A DNA stretch of 64,000 bases from Diphasiastrum complanatum (taxonomy: Eukaryota; Streptophyta; Lycopodiopsida; Lycopodiales; Lycopodiaceae). The position numbers were made by a program, and so were the translations under genes. The notes beneath the pieces were generated by a model. The model saw nothing but the letters and a program-made list of their open reading frames with translations, did not search any database and had not been told where the DNA came from. Below are positions 1 through 10,126 of the stretch, piece after piece. The stretch covers positions 61,917,910 to 61,981,909 of the forward strand of contig CM055095.1 of the NCBI GenBank assembly GCA_029204225.1, given 5' to 3'. The number at the start of each line of letters is the position of its first letter. The stretch's first letter is position 1.

Positions 1-219
1 GAAATTTACTTGGACGACTTGGGAGTTCATAGTATAGATACAGACCACCTGGATCGATTGAAGAAAGTCTTTGAAAGATGCCGCAAATATCATATTTCTC
101 TAAATCTAGAAAAATGCCAGATATGGGTTTCTCACGGAGTGGTGCTTGGACATGTGATATCAAGACATGGTATTGCCACCGATTTCTCTAAGAGAAGATC
201 ACTCTCTCCACGAGTGTAG
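1..219 (+). pseudogene. Ty3/gypsy reverse transcriptase fragment
   Basis: The open frame runs in from the left edge. It carries the RT active-site box YLDD at bases 7-18, followed by a spaced H-L-VF-CRKY-ISLN-KC pattern and an LGHVIS-GI segment. This is the usual order of palm motifs in gypsy-type polymerases. The frame ends at a TAG at 217-219, inside or beside a TG that begins the next LTR-like block, so the RT is cut there. Only the last third of the RT palm is visible. It is a relic with no sign of its own LTRs in the window. Confidence 0.8.
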
Positions 220-1032
220 TGGGTTTCTTTCCTTGCCTAACCTGAATTCAAGATCTAGTCAATCTAGCATCAAAGAGACGAAGTTAGTTGTCACGCGTAG
301 GTTCGTTCCCATGAGAGCGATAGTATAGTTCAGATTTCAACATGAATGGAGGATCTAACACTAACATCCATTAACACTAAGCGTTAACATTACATCCATT
401 AACCCTACTTCCATTAACCCTAAATCAACAACAATGATAGAAACTTACTCTTCTCTCTCTCTCCCTTTCTCTCTCACAAAAAGCATAAGAAATAGCAATC
501 CCAATAATGATCAGATCCAACAATTAGTAAAATACAAAGAAAGCAGGAGAAATGGAGGAGAAGAGAGGAAGAGCAAGGACATTCATCAATCCATTTCTAA
601 AGAGAACCAATCTACTTTATTGAAATGAGAAAATGAACATGAGGAACAACTCGAGTTGGTCCCTTTTTATAGTAGAGAGGAGGACCCTGGCCTCTGAATC
701 CTATTGATCCAGTCTTGCCTCTCATTTTATTAAAATTTAAAAAAGTGTGGGAACCATCAAAATTGGAGGGAAACCCAACTTTATTCACTAACTTGACAAT
801 TAGGCCCTGCGACATTAAAAGTCTCGCAAAAAAGGCCTAAAGTCCTTTTATTGACTTTTAACTAATCAAATCAAATAACTATGTGGTCATCGGGTTGGAC
901 TTACACATGCAGGGTGCCAAATCCCTCTCGCACTACTAGGGTTAGGGTTAGGGTTAGGGTTAGGGTTAATATTAACTAGGGTTACTATTAACTAGGGTTA
1001 GGGTTGCCTTGGGATCCACAAACCCTCCAACA
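215..1032 (-). mobile_element. putative LTR of a Ty3/gypsy-like element (B)
   Basis: The block begins TG and ends CA. Just to its right, bases 1033-1045 read on the minus strand as a purine-rich tract (TGGTGGGGGATAC) directly before TGTTGG. That is the usual arrangement of polypurine tract then 3' LTR, so the element would lie on the minus strand with its body to the right. No second copy of this LTR was found in the window, so the boundary at 215 is inferred only from the TG and from the break in the RT fragment. Confidence 0.5.
938..967. repeat. telomere-like (AGGGTT)5 array
   Basis: There are five perfect AGGGTT units, with further degenerate units to about 1005 (ACTAGGGTTA blocks) and TTAACCCTA-type words at about 380-425. 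The unit is six bases (TTAGGG type), not the seven-base TTTAGGG commonest at plant telomeres. It lies inside the putative LTR of element B. Confidence 0.85.
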
Positions 1033-1175
1033 GTATCCCCCACCAAAACTGGTGGCGGTCCCACGACACCTGCAATATGCAGTTATTGGGGATTTTTATT
1101 GGCTTCGCGCCGAATCATAATTAAATGATACTGCACCTTCTCCATAAAGTCAAGGCGTGCAGTATGAAATCCAAA

Positions 1176-3085
1176 TTATGCGACATGAAACAATGGGTGG
1201 GCTCCGGCAATCCACTTGGAAGTTGTCCATGAGGTGAAGCGGGATTCCCAAGAGCCTCCCATCATAGCCGCACGGAAATACAGTCGAGCAATCGGCAGCT
1301 GATCTTTGATTTGCTCTGAGGCCATCGGCTTATTTGGATCGAATGCCAGAGTAGGAAGGCAATCATCCCATTTGGTTGCCATTGACGCCAACAGAGTTAG
1401 ATCTTTTGCAAACATTGCCGATTGTCGCACCGTTGGATCCGGAGAGTGGACATACTCTCTCTGATATGCTTGTAAGGCCCGGTGGAAGTCCACTGAAATA
1501 TTTCAGCTGTAAGGCTGGTGGATGATGGCCAATTGGGCATATGGATGGTGATTTTATCCATAGCCAATCCCAAATCTTTCCATTCTTGCTTCACAGCATT
1601 GGCACGTAATAAAGACCTACCCCGCAACTGGCGAGGGCTAGCGACGTAACTCCTAATTGATTCGGAGTTTTCTCAAAAATCGTGATTCTCCATGCCGGTT
1701 TCTCTCCCAGTGCAGGTATTTTGTCCAATTCTTTGTCGGCCTCGATCTCGGAGGTCTTAAATTTGAGAATCCATCCACCATGCGAGAACTCATGTGGATG
1801 CTGCTTTAAGAAGGTCTAGATCTAGTCCTCGACGCTGATTGACCATTCTGAATAAATGGCTTGTCCTTGATGAGGATGGACCCGCTTGTACTGCCGTTAT
1901 AGTTGGCGGTTTGATCTGCTAGATCTGGAGCTCCCCCCCTGGTCCATGCTCGAATAAACCCCTATATCCATCTGTACAACTTCTTGGTGCGAAGGGGAGA
2001 ATTGCGGCCATGACCGGGGACAGGGATTTGTGGTCCGGCTTCCAACAACTTGAGCGATGGCTTTTTCATAGGCGTTGATGGTCTCTTTTTGCCCTTGCCA
2101 ACTCGGTTGAAGCTACTCCTTTGAACCTATCAAAGCGGCCTTGGAATCCCTAAAGGGCCACTTTGTATGTTTCCACTTTCTTGAACAAAATATGCAATCT
2201 CCGTCGGCGTGACCGGATGATCGGGTATTTGTGTTTGCAGATATGCATCACGCTCAAGGGTGGTCGCATCCCAATTCACCTTGAAGCCGTGTGCGATCTT
2301 GTTCGGCCATTTGTAATGGCCCCTTCAACAGTTGCACCTGTTGCTTGGCATCTTGCACTGTCTTATCTACCTGATCCTGTGCGGTTGTCAGGGCATTTTG
2401 TAGGGAGCTGATGTAGGTTTCCAAGCGATCAGCTTGTTGCTGGGCCAATTTTCTTTTCGCTTTCAGCCTTTTTTTCATGTTGCTTGGCGATCTTCACCTC
2501 TCGATCCCAGCTGGACAATTTTTTGGCTAATCAAAGTGTTTTCGGATCCTAAATCAGAGATCCTCTGTTCCATTTCCTTCTTCTTATCCAGCATAGACTG
2601 GATCACTTGCCCCAAGGCTTTGAAACTAACCCGAGAGCATCACCAGAATCGACAGTCGTGGAGGTGGCAGCAGCAGGAAACCCCTGATGGTACTGTCGTT
2701 GGTAGGGCGTGGAATTAGGTGCCAAGGTCTCTTCATCTTCAAAAATATCCTCGTCTTCAAACCCTTCAGGCACCGTGGCGTCGAACTGCTTTGGTGACTT
2801 TACAGCTGTATCGACCCGAAGTGTGGCTGGGCTACCTTGTGTGGGTGGTTGTTGACTGGAATCTTCGACACCAACAATAGCTTATGGATATGCTCGAATC
2901 CTCTTCCAGGGGGATTGGGGCTCAAAGGGCGCCGGGCTCTGGGGCATTTCAAAGATTTCAGTGGCCTCAAGGGGGTCGGAATCATCGAACATATCCATGA
3001 AGAAACTGTGTGTTGGGTGAGGTTGCTTCGGTGTGGCGGGGTGGAGGCGGCCTAGGTCGCCCGTGATGGGAATGGTAGGGCCCAA
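1176..3085 (-). pseudogene. degenerate coding remnants of element B
   Basis: Read on the minus strand, this stretch holds a series of open segments in shifting frames. They include an acidic/proline-rich piece near 3085-2700, a lysine/glutamine-rich coiled-coil-like piece at 2478-2254, and a 105-residue piece at 1493-1176 rich in W, D and P. No pol motifs are present. Because it shares strand and neighbourhood with the gag-like frame at 8753-9379, and element A separates them, I read both as one interrupted coding region of a gypsy-like element. The family was not recognised. Confidence 0.4.
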
Positions 3086-3238
3086 TGGTCACAGAATGTC
3101 CTTGTATGGGAGAAGAGGCAAGGGAAGCATCAGAGACGAGGGGAATGGAAGTTCAGTGCGAAACGTAGCAGGGGGTGAAGTGCAGCTGATGAGATATGCC
3201 TAGTACCGTCGTCGAGGTGCGGAAGGCGAGCCAGAAAT

Positions 3239-4078
3239 TGTGAAAAAAGTACAAAAAGGACCAAGAGTGGATCCTAATCTAATCCTTAAGAGGGATTGGT
3301 TGTCAGATTACTTGATCTATCAATCTATTTCAGATTAAGATCAATCTAGATCAATTCTAGACACAAAATCCTAACAAGAACAATCATTAATTGAAAGTAA
3401 GTGTACTTTCTAGTTTCAACACGTGTGAAACACTGTCTGAGTATGGAATCCAACTGAAAATCAGTACACATTGATAGAACCTCAAAACAATCAAAACAAA
3501 TGTAGGACAGCTGGAGAGAATCACTCAAAATTGCTTCCAAAACCAAGATTGGTGTCTCACATTGATTATTGGGCCAAATGTGGCTCTATATATACAATAA
3601 GTGGGAGCTCGTGGTACTGATCATCCCTCTGATCCCACATGTGTGAAGGTGCTTTGTCATATGATGTTTCATCATGCAAAACTGACACTTGGACAATACC
3701 TTCTATTTGAGCACTTTTGGTCCATTTCCTTCTATATGGAGATCTACTTGGAATCTTCTAGAACTCAAAATTCGCCTACTTCAGCTTATTCCCACATGTG
3801 TGGAGCTTTCCCTCTAACATGGGATATGACACCTAACCAAAGGATGTGGCTCATGCAATCAAATAGATTGATGCCATGTGTCATATGTTAGAAACACTAG
3901 TTGTTTGGCCTTTTAGCCACTAGAACTTGAACTAAATCATAATGTACATCCTATATGGATTATCGGTACATGACAAGTAACTAGTTTCACACATGGAAAC
4001 AGGCCTCCACACATGTGAGTTTATCTATATACAAGACTTTTGGCCTCTACCAAGCTATATTTTTGCTTTTTCTCACAC
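3239..4078 (-). repeat. element A 3' LTR
   Basis: 840 bases beginning TG and ending CA, aligning along its length with 7749-8578 apart from scattered substitutions and small indels. It carries several CACA(C/T)GTGTG palindromes (near 3420, 3636, 3796). Confidence 0.85.
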
Positions 4079-4091
4079 TCCTCCTCAAAAT
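4079..4091 (-). promoter_or_regulatory. element A polypurine tract
   Basis: On the minus strand the sequence is TTTTGAGGAGGAG immediately before the LTR start. It is the expected second-strand primer position. Confidence 0.7.
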
Positions 4092-4300
4092 CTAGCTTGA
4101 TGAAAACATGATGATCTTGAACCTTGACTCCATGGCTGAATTGGTCTTTGCTGGTTCAAATGTGTGAAGATCAGCCAATGAGCTTGATGTTGATATGAAA
4201 TCACCATATCCATGATAGTGCTTCTTTGATGTTGACATCTTTGATGAACTTGAGAGCTTTGCACCATCCTAGCATCTTCGAAATTGATTCCTTCCAAATT

Positions 4301-4621
4301 TCATGTAGATGCTTGCTTTGAGGCTTGCTCCTTCTTCATGTGCATGCTCCTCCATGAGAAAATAAAGATTTCACTTGACTTATTAGGATCACAAAGATCT
4401 AACATCATGTTACCATGATCTAGAGAATTAGACTTATCCAAATTGGCAAGACTATGCATTCTATAATAACAAAGTGTTTGCATCATGTCTTCATGCTTGT
4501 TTACCATGCTAATCTTATATCCAATGAGGCTAAATACTTCATTGTGGAGATAAGTGTCTTTAGAAGATGATTCACTTACTCTCATAAAGAGTTTACAATT
4601 TGCCTCAATACAAATTTTCAA
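4301..4621 (-). CDS. element A third coding segment (module copy)
   Basis: An open segment of about 106 codons whose first codon is TTG; it joins the preceding 411-residue frame by a frameshift rather than a real start. Near its start it has the pattern CKLFMRVSES-KDTYLH-VFSLI. The same pattern occurs inside the 411-residue frame (CKLLMRISEA-KVDTYIHKQV) and in element M at about 49.4 kb (CKLLVRLSET-KDTYTLKKV). The tail (NLDK...LCDPNKS) also resembles the matching part of the first module. No catalytic motif was seen. Confidence 0.45.
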   Translation of the reverse strand: MKICIEANCKLFMRVSESSSKDTYLHNEVFSLIGYKISMVNKHEDMMQTLCYYRMHSLANLDKSNSLDHGNMMLDLCDPNKSSEIFIFSWRSMHMKKEQASKQAST

Positions 4622-5853
4622 ACTATGAGTGAAACAAATCTTTTGCTCTTACATGACTCAAGAGCATACATTTGATGAAATAACCATTTGCTTTCTAATT
4701 GATTTAAAATCAATTTCAATCTTTTAAGAACATCATCTATGTTCTCAAGAGAGACTTCATACTCAACTATTATGGCTTTACTCCAATTTTGAGATGCAAT
4801 GACCTCACTAAAGCAAATTGATTTATCAAATGACATAAGAGAAGTAAGTATGAGATGTATACCACATGAGATATGCTCCTCTTTCCCTTGAAATGTGAGC
4901 CACATGGATTCAACCATATTTCTTGAGTTTATTTTTGGAATCACAATTTGAGAAGGTCTCTCCTCCTCAATCCTTGGCACACTTAAACCTTGAGGAGGAT
5001 TCTCCTCCTCAATCCCTGGCACATTTGAACCTTGAGATGACTCCTTAAAATCCTCTTCATGGTGCTTCTTTTTGATGGAAATCTGAGACCTCCATGTCTC
5101 ATAATGATCACAACAAGTATGACCATTCAATATGCACTTCCTATGATTATCAAGATTACTTATGCTAGAAACATAAGTCCAAAAATCACCACAACTTGGC
5201 ATGATTTTTCCAATATTGAAATCAAAAGGTATTTCCATCTCAATAAGGCTGACTACTTGCTTATGGATATAAGTGTCCACTTTGGATGCTTCACTTATTC
5301 TCATAAGAAGTTTACAACTTGCCTTTAAGATTGAAAACTTACAATTTTCATCTTTATGAATGAACACATCATTCATGATCTTATTGAAACCAAAAGATCC
5401 TACATTATGAAGATATTTCCATTTCCTTGACTTCATAACTAATGTAAGCTTACAAGAAAAACATATTTTGCTATCTTTTAAGGCATCACACTCAACTAGT
5501 ATTGCCTTAATCCACCTTTGAGATACAAAAACCTCTTCAAAGCAAAATGGTTCTTCATAAGTTGACATGAGAGCATAAATAAAACTATTTTCATTTTGTG
5601 ATTGCTCCTTATTCTTGATTGATTTCTCTTGGATAATAACAATAAGTTTGAACTTGTCCAAAGTTCCAAGCAAAATACTTTCCAAGGACATAAAATAGAT
5701 CCAAGTTACGTTCATGAAAGTGAGATCTATCTTTGCATCTTGAACCAAACAATGCACTTCCAAATGAAAAATTTCAAAAGATTTGACATGTGTTGTGATG
5801 GACTCTTGAAGATAAATCTTGCAAGTCCTTGTGAGACTCCAAGCCTCATTCAC
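4618..5853 (-). CDS. element A 411-residue protein of unknown function
   Basis: 412 uninterrupted codons, long for AT-rich element DNA. The frame opens at a GTG just after an in-frame TAG, so the true upstream connection is uncertain. Residues about 90-215 form one module: EEPFCFEEVFVSQRWIKA, then CKLLMRISEASKVDTY. A hydrophilic linker follows with two 14-residue repeats of the type GSNVPGIEEENPPQ. A second module begins around residue 300 with GIHLILTSL and SEVIASQNWSKAI. The EEP-FEE-Q-W-A-E pattern resembles the short segment just before the copia RT core, so the modules may be diverged duplicates of that region. No YxDD, DSGA or D-D-E motif is present. Function is unknown. Confidence 0.5.
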   Translation of the reverse strand: MNEAWSLTRTCKIYLQESITTHVKSFEIFHLEVHCLVQDAKIDLTFMNVTWIYFMSLESILLGTLDKFKLIVIIQEKSIKNKEQSQNENSFIYALMSTYEEPFCFEEVFVSQRWIKAILVECDALKDSKICFSCKLTLVMKSRKWKYLHNVGSFGFNKIMNDVFIHKDENCKFSILKASCKLLMRISEASKVDTYIHKQVVSLIEMEIPFDFNIGKIMPSCGDFWTYVSSISNLDNHRKCILNGHTCCDHYETWRSQISIKKKHHEEDFKESSQGSNVPGIEEENPPQGLSVPRIEEERPSQIVIPKINSRNMVESMWLTFQGKEEHISCGIHLILTSLMSFDKSICFSEVIASQNWSKAIIVEYEVSLENIDDVLKRLKLILNQLESKWLFHQMYALESCKSKRFVSLIV

Positions 5854-6071
5854 CTTCTAGAAAGGAAACACCTTTCCTTGGACTTGTCCTTCTTGTATTT
5901 GCATTTTGAACTTGAAGCTCCATCCTTCACCTCGGCCCCCTTGCTTTGGTTCTCCTTGGATGGATTGGTCTTCTTTTTGTAGCATCTTGAGAAAAAATAT
6001 CCTCCCTTGCCACAAAGGTTGCACTCAGAATCCTTTCTTTCCTTCAATAGGATGCCACCTATTGATGTCAT
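5850..6071 (-). CDS. element A zinc-knuckle-like gag remnant
   Basis: A 73-residue segment with CNLCGKGGYFFSRC, which matches a CCHC zinc knuckle (C-x2-C-x4-H-x4-C) except that tyrosine replaces the histidine. It is followed by lysine-rich sequence ending in a KKDKSKERC block. Position and composition fit the C-terminal end of a copia gag. The changed ligand means metal binding cannot be assumed. The rest of gag upstream is missing or unrecognisable. Confidence 0.55.
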   Translation of the reverse strand: MTSIGGILLKERKDSECNLCGKGGYFFSRCYKKKTNPSKENQSKGAEVKDGASSSKCKYKKDKSKERCFLSRR

Positions 6072-7735
6072 GTGAATAAAAACCTGTGATACGATTCTTC
6101 AAATGTAAATTGTGACTTTCAAGAGACTAGATTTGAACATCTTCAACAATCTAAAAGGATCTACAAAAGATCTAGCTTAGAAACCTAAGAATCAATCTTC
6201 ACAGTAATGACTAGTCACTTGGAAACTTTGCTTTGATCACTAAGACAAAAGCACACAATCTTTGAATCAAATCACTAAAAAAATCAGATCCAATCTCCTA
6301 TTGGACTCATCAAATACCAATGACTCTTTCTTTTGAAAGTTGAAATGGATATGAAAAAGATTTGACACCTAGATTTTCCTTTTCACTTGACTAGTTCTCT
6401 CAACACTTGAGATTCTTGAACAAAAGATGGGTTTTGTTTCAAATACATGAAAATCAAACTTAATCACTTATTTTGGACTCACTCTTGACCCAAATAATCT
6501 CACACTTAAGATTTAGAATGAATTTGATTTGATTTGACAACAAACTATACCACCAAACCTTCACAAAGCTTAAAAAATTAGACAACTAGAGATTCACAAA
6601 GATCTCAACCATGCATGAATACTCAAATATGGACTCCTCCTCATTCTAGACATCCAATGGGATCTCAAATTGACCCTCACACTCTCACAAAGAAAGTTGA
6701 ATAGAACTAATTTGAGTTTCATACATACTATGTCAATGTTTGCTCAATAAATTGAATTCAATCACTCCTATTGGATTCCACCAATTACTCTACTTTTTAA
6801 GACTTGGAATGAAATTCAAAATCAAAAGTTGTGATTTTTCTCACTAAGATATTGTGCTTCAAAGAGCTAATGCCACTTAGAAAGTTTTGATCACCTAGGA
6901 GAATACAAATTCTCCACCAATAACAACACAAAATGAGCTTCTAGATCTTGCCTTCTACAAAGGAAGGAACTCTTAGAAAATTGGATCTCTCTCTACACAT
7001 TTGCCATAGACACCTTAATGCCTCTTTTCAAACCTCACAAACACTCAAACAAATTGAGTAGGATTGAATAATGTGACTTGGATCTCAATCTCTTTTCTAG
7101 AACTTTCAATTGAAGCCAATCTATGTCAAATTCTACAAAAGATTTGCATAGTTGCTCTATATGCACTAGAAACTCTCAAAGGTTTCACTTGGAGGACAGA
7201 TCCAAAGATGTTTTCTAGCAAATTGATGCTTCTAAACTTGACCCTATCACTCTTGAACAAATCTAGAGTGATGGTACAATGGATTTCATCCTCTCACCCT
7301 GCATATCACTCATTAATCTATGATTTTTGGCAAAATCTCTCTCAACTTCAACATGCACTCAAAAAATCAAAGATGATCAGTTAATGCACCTATTTAAAGC
7401 TTCAAATTTAATTTCTTGGCTGATCTAATCCAAGAACTAATCAAGGGATTAGATTCTCTATAGAAAATGCTTGATTTTGCACCAAAAATCTCTCAAATTG
7501 GGTGTGTGAGTCAAATTGTACAAATTTTTGAATTTTCTCAGCCAAAACCGGAGATGTACGGCCTCACACGTGTGAAAAGAGTTCCTACGGCCCACAACAA
7601 GTTTTGGTCCAAAATTTTTGAGAATATCTATCAAATCCAACTCGCTACCCAAAATTTGACTAGTTTCCAAAAAACTGCTAATTTTGGCTTTGATTTGGAT
7701 TAACCCTATCAATTTCAACAAAACCTCTTGTACTA
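6072..7735 (-). other. element A leader, no recognisable gene
   Basis: About 1.66 kb between the primer site and the zinc-knuckle remnant where a gag would be expected. I see only short frames on both strands and no gag motifs. It is AT-rich and contains a CACACGTGTG palindrome at about 7565. Confidence 0.5.
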
Positions 7736-7748
7736 GGCTCTGATACCA
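7736..7748 (-). promoter_or_regulatory. element A primer-binding site (tRNA-iMet)
   Basis: The minus strand reads TGGTATCAGAGCC directly after the LTR end, the standard copia primer site complementary to the 3' end of initiator methionine tRNA. Confidence 0.9.
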
Positions 7749-8578
7749 TGTGAAAAAAGTACAAAAGGACCAAGAGTGGATCCTAATCTAATCCTCAAGA
7801 GGGATTGGTTGTCAGATTACTTGATCTATCAATCTACTTCAGATTAAGATCAATCTAGATCAATTCTAGACACAAAATCCTAACAAGAACAATCATTAAT
7901 TGAAAGTAAGTGTACTTTCTGGTTTCACACGTGTGAAACACTGTCTGAGTACGAAATCCAACCTGAAAATCAAGTACACATTGATAGAACCTCAAAACAA
8001 TCAAAACAAATGTAGACAAATGGAGATAATCACTCAAAATTGCTTCCAAAACCAAGATTGATGTCTCACATTGATTATGGCCAAATGTGGCTCTATATAT
8101 ACAATAAGTGGGAGCTCGTGGTATTGATCATCCCTCTGATCCCACATGTGTGAAGGTGCTTTGTCATATGATGTTTCATCATGCAAAACTGACACTTGGA
8201 CAAAACCTTCTATTTTGAGCACTTTTGGTCCATTTTCCTTCTATATGGAGATCTACTTGGAATCTTCTAGAACTCAAAATTTGCCTACTTCAGCTTATTC
8301 CACATGTGTGAGCTGTCCTCTAAACATGGGATATGACACCTAACCAAAGGGTGTGGCTCATGCAATCAATAGATTGATGCCATGTGTCATATGTCTAGAA
8401 AACTAGTTTTTGGCCTTTTTAGCCACTAGAACTTGAATTAAATCATATGTACATCCTATATGATTATGGTACATGACAAGTACACTAGTTTCACACGTGG
8501 GAACAGGCTCCACACATGTGTGTTTATCTATATACAAGACTTTTGGCCTCTACCAAGCTTATTTTTGCATTTTTCACA
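7749..8578 (-). repeat. element A 5' LTR
   Basis: 830 bases with TG...CA ends. It is a near match to 3239-4078 and includes an exact palindromic word TTTCACACGTGTGAAA at about 7923-7938. Confidence 0.85.
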
Positions 8579-8752
8579 GGAATTACGATCTCGTTGCATG
8601 GACGACGACGACTATGAGAACTTGAGGCCTGGTGAGATGACTCGGCCGGTGCTTCTTCGTAAACCGAAAGCACAGAATCCAGGTGGAAGCCATGGATTCT
8701 ATTTTCTATATTGAGAAGTGGCTAAGAGGAACAATAGAGAGCCAGCGACGAA

Positions 8753-9379
8753 CTACTGCTTTGTATTGGCCTTAATAGCTCGCTTTAGCTCACCAGAAAC
8801 AGTCTTGAACCAGTTATATGGTTCAAGAGAGGCTTTGGCCAACTTTATGGGGGACTCCACTATCTTGTGAAGGATTTGAGATGTGATGCAGTCTTTCCTG
8901 AGGTTGCCAATCATCAGGAAATGATTCAACAACTGGGCAGCGGCGTGGATGGAAGGCTCAGTGATTGCTTCCACAAGGTAGCCATCATTAGTCCAGTGCA
9001 GATCGTTGGTGAGGTTGATGTATGGCTTGATGGCCTGTTAGGCGTGCTTGTGATTGGGTGAGGCTTGCGTACCGGATGAGATTCCTATAGCTGCAAGTGC
9101 GGCCTCAGTGACGCGCACCTTGTGTGTGGCTCCTTGGAAGGTGATATAAAACTTGGATTTCTCTTCCTTCCACGTACTGAAGGCAAGGGTGATGAAATCC
9201 ATATTGATGTGTCCCGAAAAGGCTCTCTCATGAATACCCATTGCAGTAAGTAGAGGCTCCGCAAGGGTCATCCACTGAGTGACCATGCTTGTGCTAGGAA
9301 GAATCATGATGTCTGTTGCAGATGGGACATCACGATGGATAGTATAGCGCGAAGACTGGGAAGTATCAGTAGACGACAT
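8753..9379 (-). pseudogene. gag-like protein of element B, one nonsense codon
   Basis: The likely ATG is at 9379-9377. The frame runs to a TAA at about 8753, with one in-frame TAA at 9040-9038. Visible traits are a serine/threonine-rich start, a segment with WKEEKSKFYITFQG, an AALAAIGIS helix and a long amphipathic C-terminal half (AAAQLLNHFL, KLAKASLEPYNWF). No zinc knuckle or enzyme motif was found. Its position ahead of further remnants on the same strand suggests the N-terminal part of an LTR-element polyprotein. A host gene fragment is not excluded. Confidence 0.4.
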
Positions 9380-9457
9380 GATGATCAGAAAGGAATTATA
9401 ACCGCATGAGAGTGTATCAGAAGGCAATGCATGAAATTTGGAATGCTTTGGTCGCAA

Positions 9458-10110
9458 GAAAAATTCGCAAGAGCTTCGCTAGCACAAGTGAGGAATGAAT
9501 CGAATTCAGCCAACTTATAGGTGAATTTGGTGGGTCCATTACATTGAATAGTAGTTGGGCTGATCAGTTCTGAACAAAAATTTGCAGGCATGTACAGTAC
9601 TGTAGGCTATAAAAATCTTGACGAAGGTTTCTAGGGATCTGAACCTATCAGGCGAACGTTTTTCAGTGCTGGCGAAGGATGAACCTTCGCCCAGGTACTG
9701 TCATAAATGTTTTTTTCACAATCTGAACCTATGGACAGCCTAATTTTGACATTCTTCATCTAGCGGGTCGGCGAAGGTTCATAATGATGTTATGATGCTC
9801 GGCGAAGGTTCCCAAAATGGAATATCACTGAACATTTGTCATGACTCAGAAATTGAATTTTCTCTAGTCAGAAATCTTCGCCCACCTCAATTTAGATAAA
9901 TCAAGGGTGGATGTACAGTTTGAGAGCTCAGCGAAGGTTTCTGATACTGTATTGGCCAAATCTGCCCAAAACAGTGGTTTTATAAGTCATTTTCCATAAA
10001 AAAAAAATATTGTGCTTCCTTTCCCTTATGCTGATGATTGCCTGACTTTTGCTCATCGGTCTTTTCTTATTTTTATTTTTTATTTTTTTTACCTGTCTTT
10101 TTTAAAAAAA
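9458..10110. repeat. spacer with repeated GGCGAAGG words
   Basis: No gene is seen. Between about 9610 and 9945 the word GCGAAGG(T/A) or its complement CCTTCGCC occurs about six times among AT-rich sequence. It may be leader or LTR sequence of one of the flanking gypsy elements. Homopolymer runs of A and T lie at about 10000 and 10085-10112. Confidence 0.4.
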
Positions 10111-10126
10111 AAAGTCAGCAAATTAG

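Larger units (their letters stand above)
3239..8578 (-). mobile_element. element A: non-autonomous copia-type LTR element
   Basis: Two closely similar LTRs (3239-4078 and 7749-8578) begin TGTGAAAAAAG and end TCACA. On the minus strand a 13-base primer site TGGTATCAGAGCC abuts the right LTR, and a purine tract GAGGAGGAG abuts the left one. The flanking five bases are GAAAT (3234-3238) and GGAAT (8579-8583), a target-site duplication with one mismatch. The internal 3.65 kb encodes a zinc-knuckle-like piece and unusual long frames, but no recognisable protease, integrase or RT catalytic core. The element therefore has transposition-competent ends but depends on proteins from elsewhere. It is inserted in element B. 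Confidence 0.85.

Noticed and set aside
1-1032. Chromosome end suggested by the telomere-like array
   Set aside because: The array is only 30 bases and has retroelement sequence on both sides.
4618-4621. Four-base overlaps between successive element A frames, as in coupled translation
   Set aside because: The apparent starts are GTG and TTG next to stops; frameshifts in one decayed reading frame explain them better.
7736-7748. tRNA gene suggested by the match to initiator tRNA-Met
   Set aside because: Only the 12-13 base primer-site complement is present next to LTRs at each locus; no cloverleaf can be drawn.
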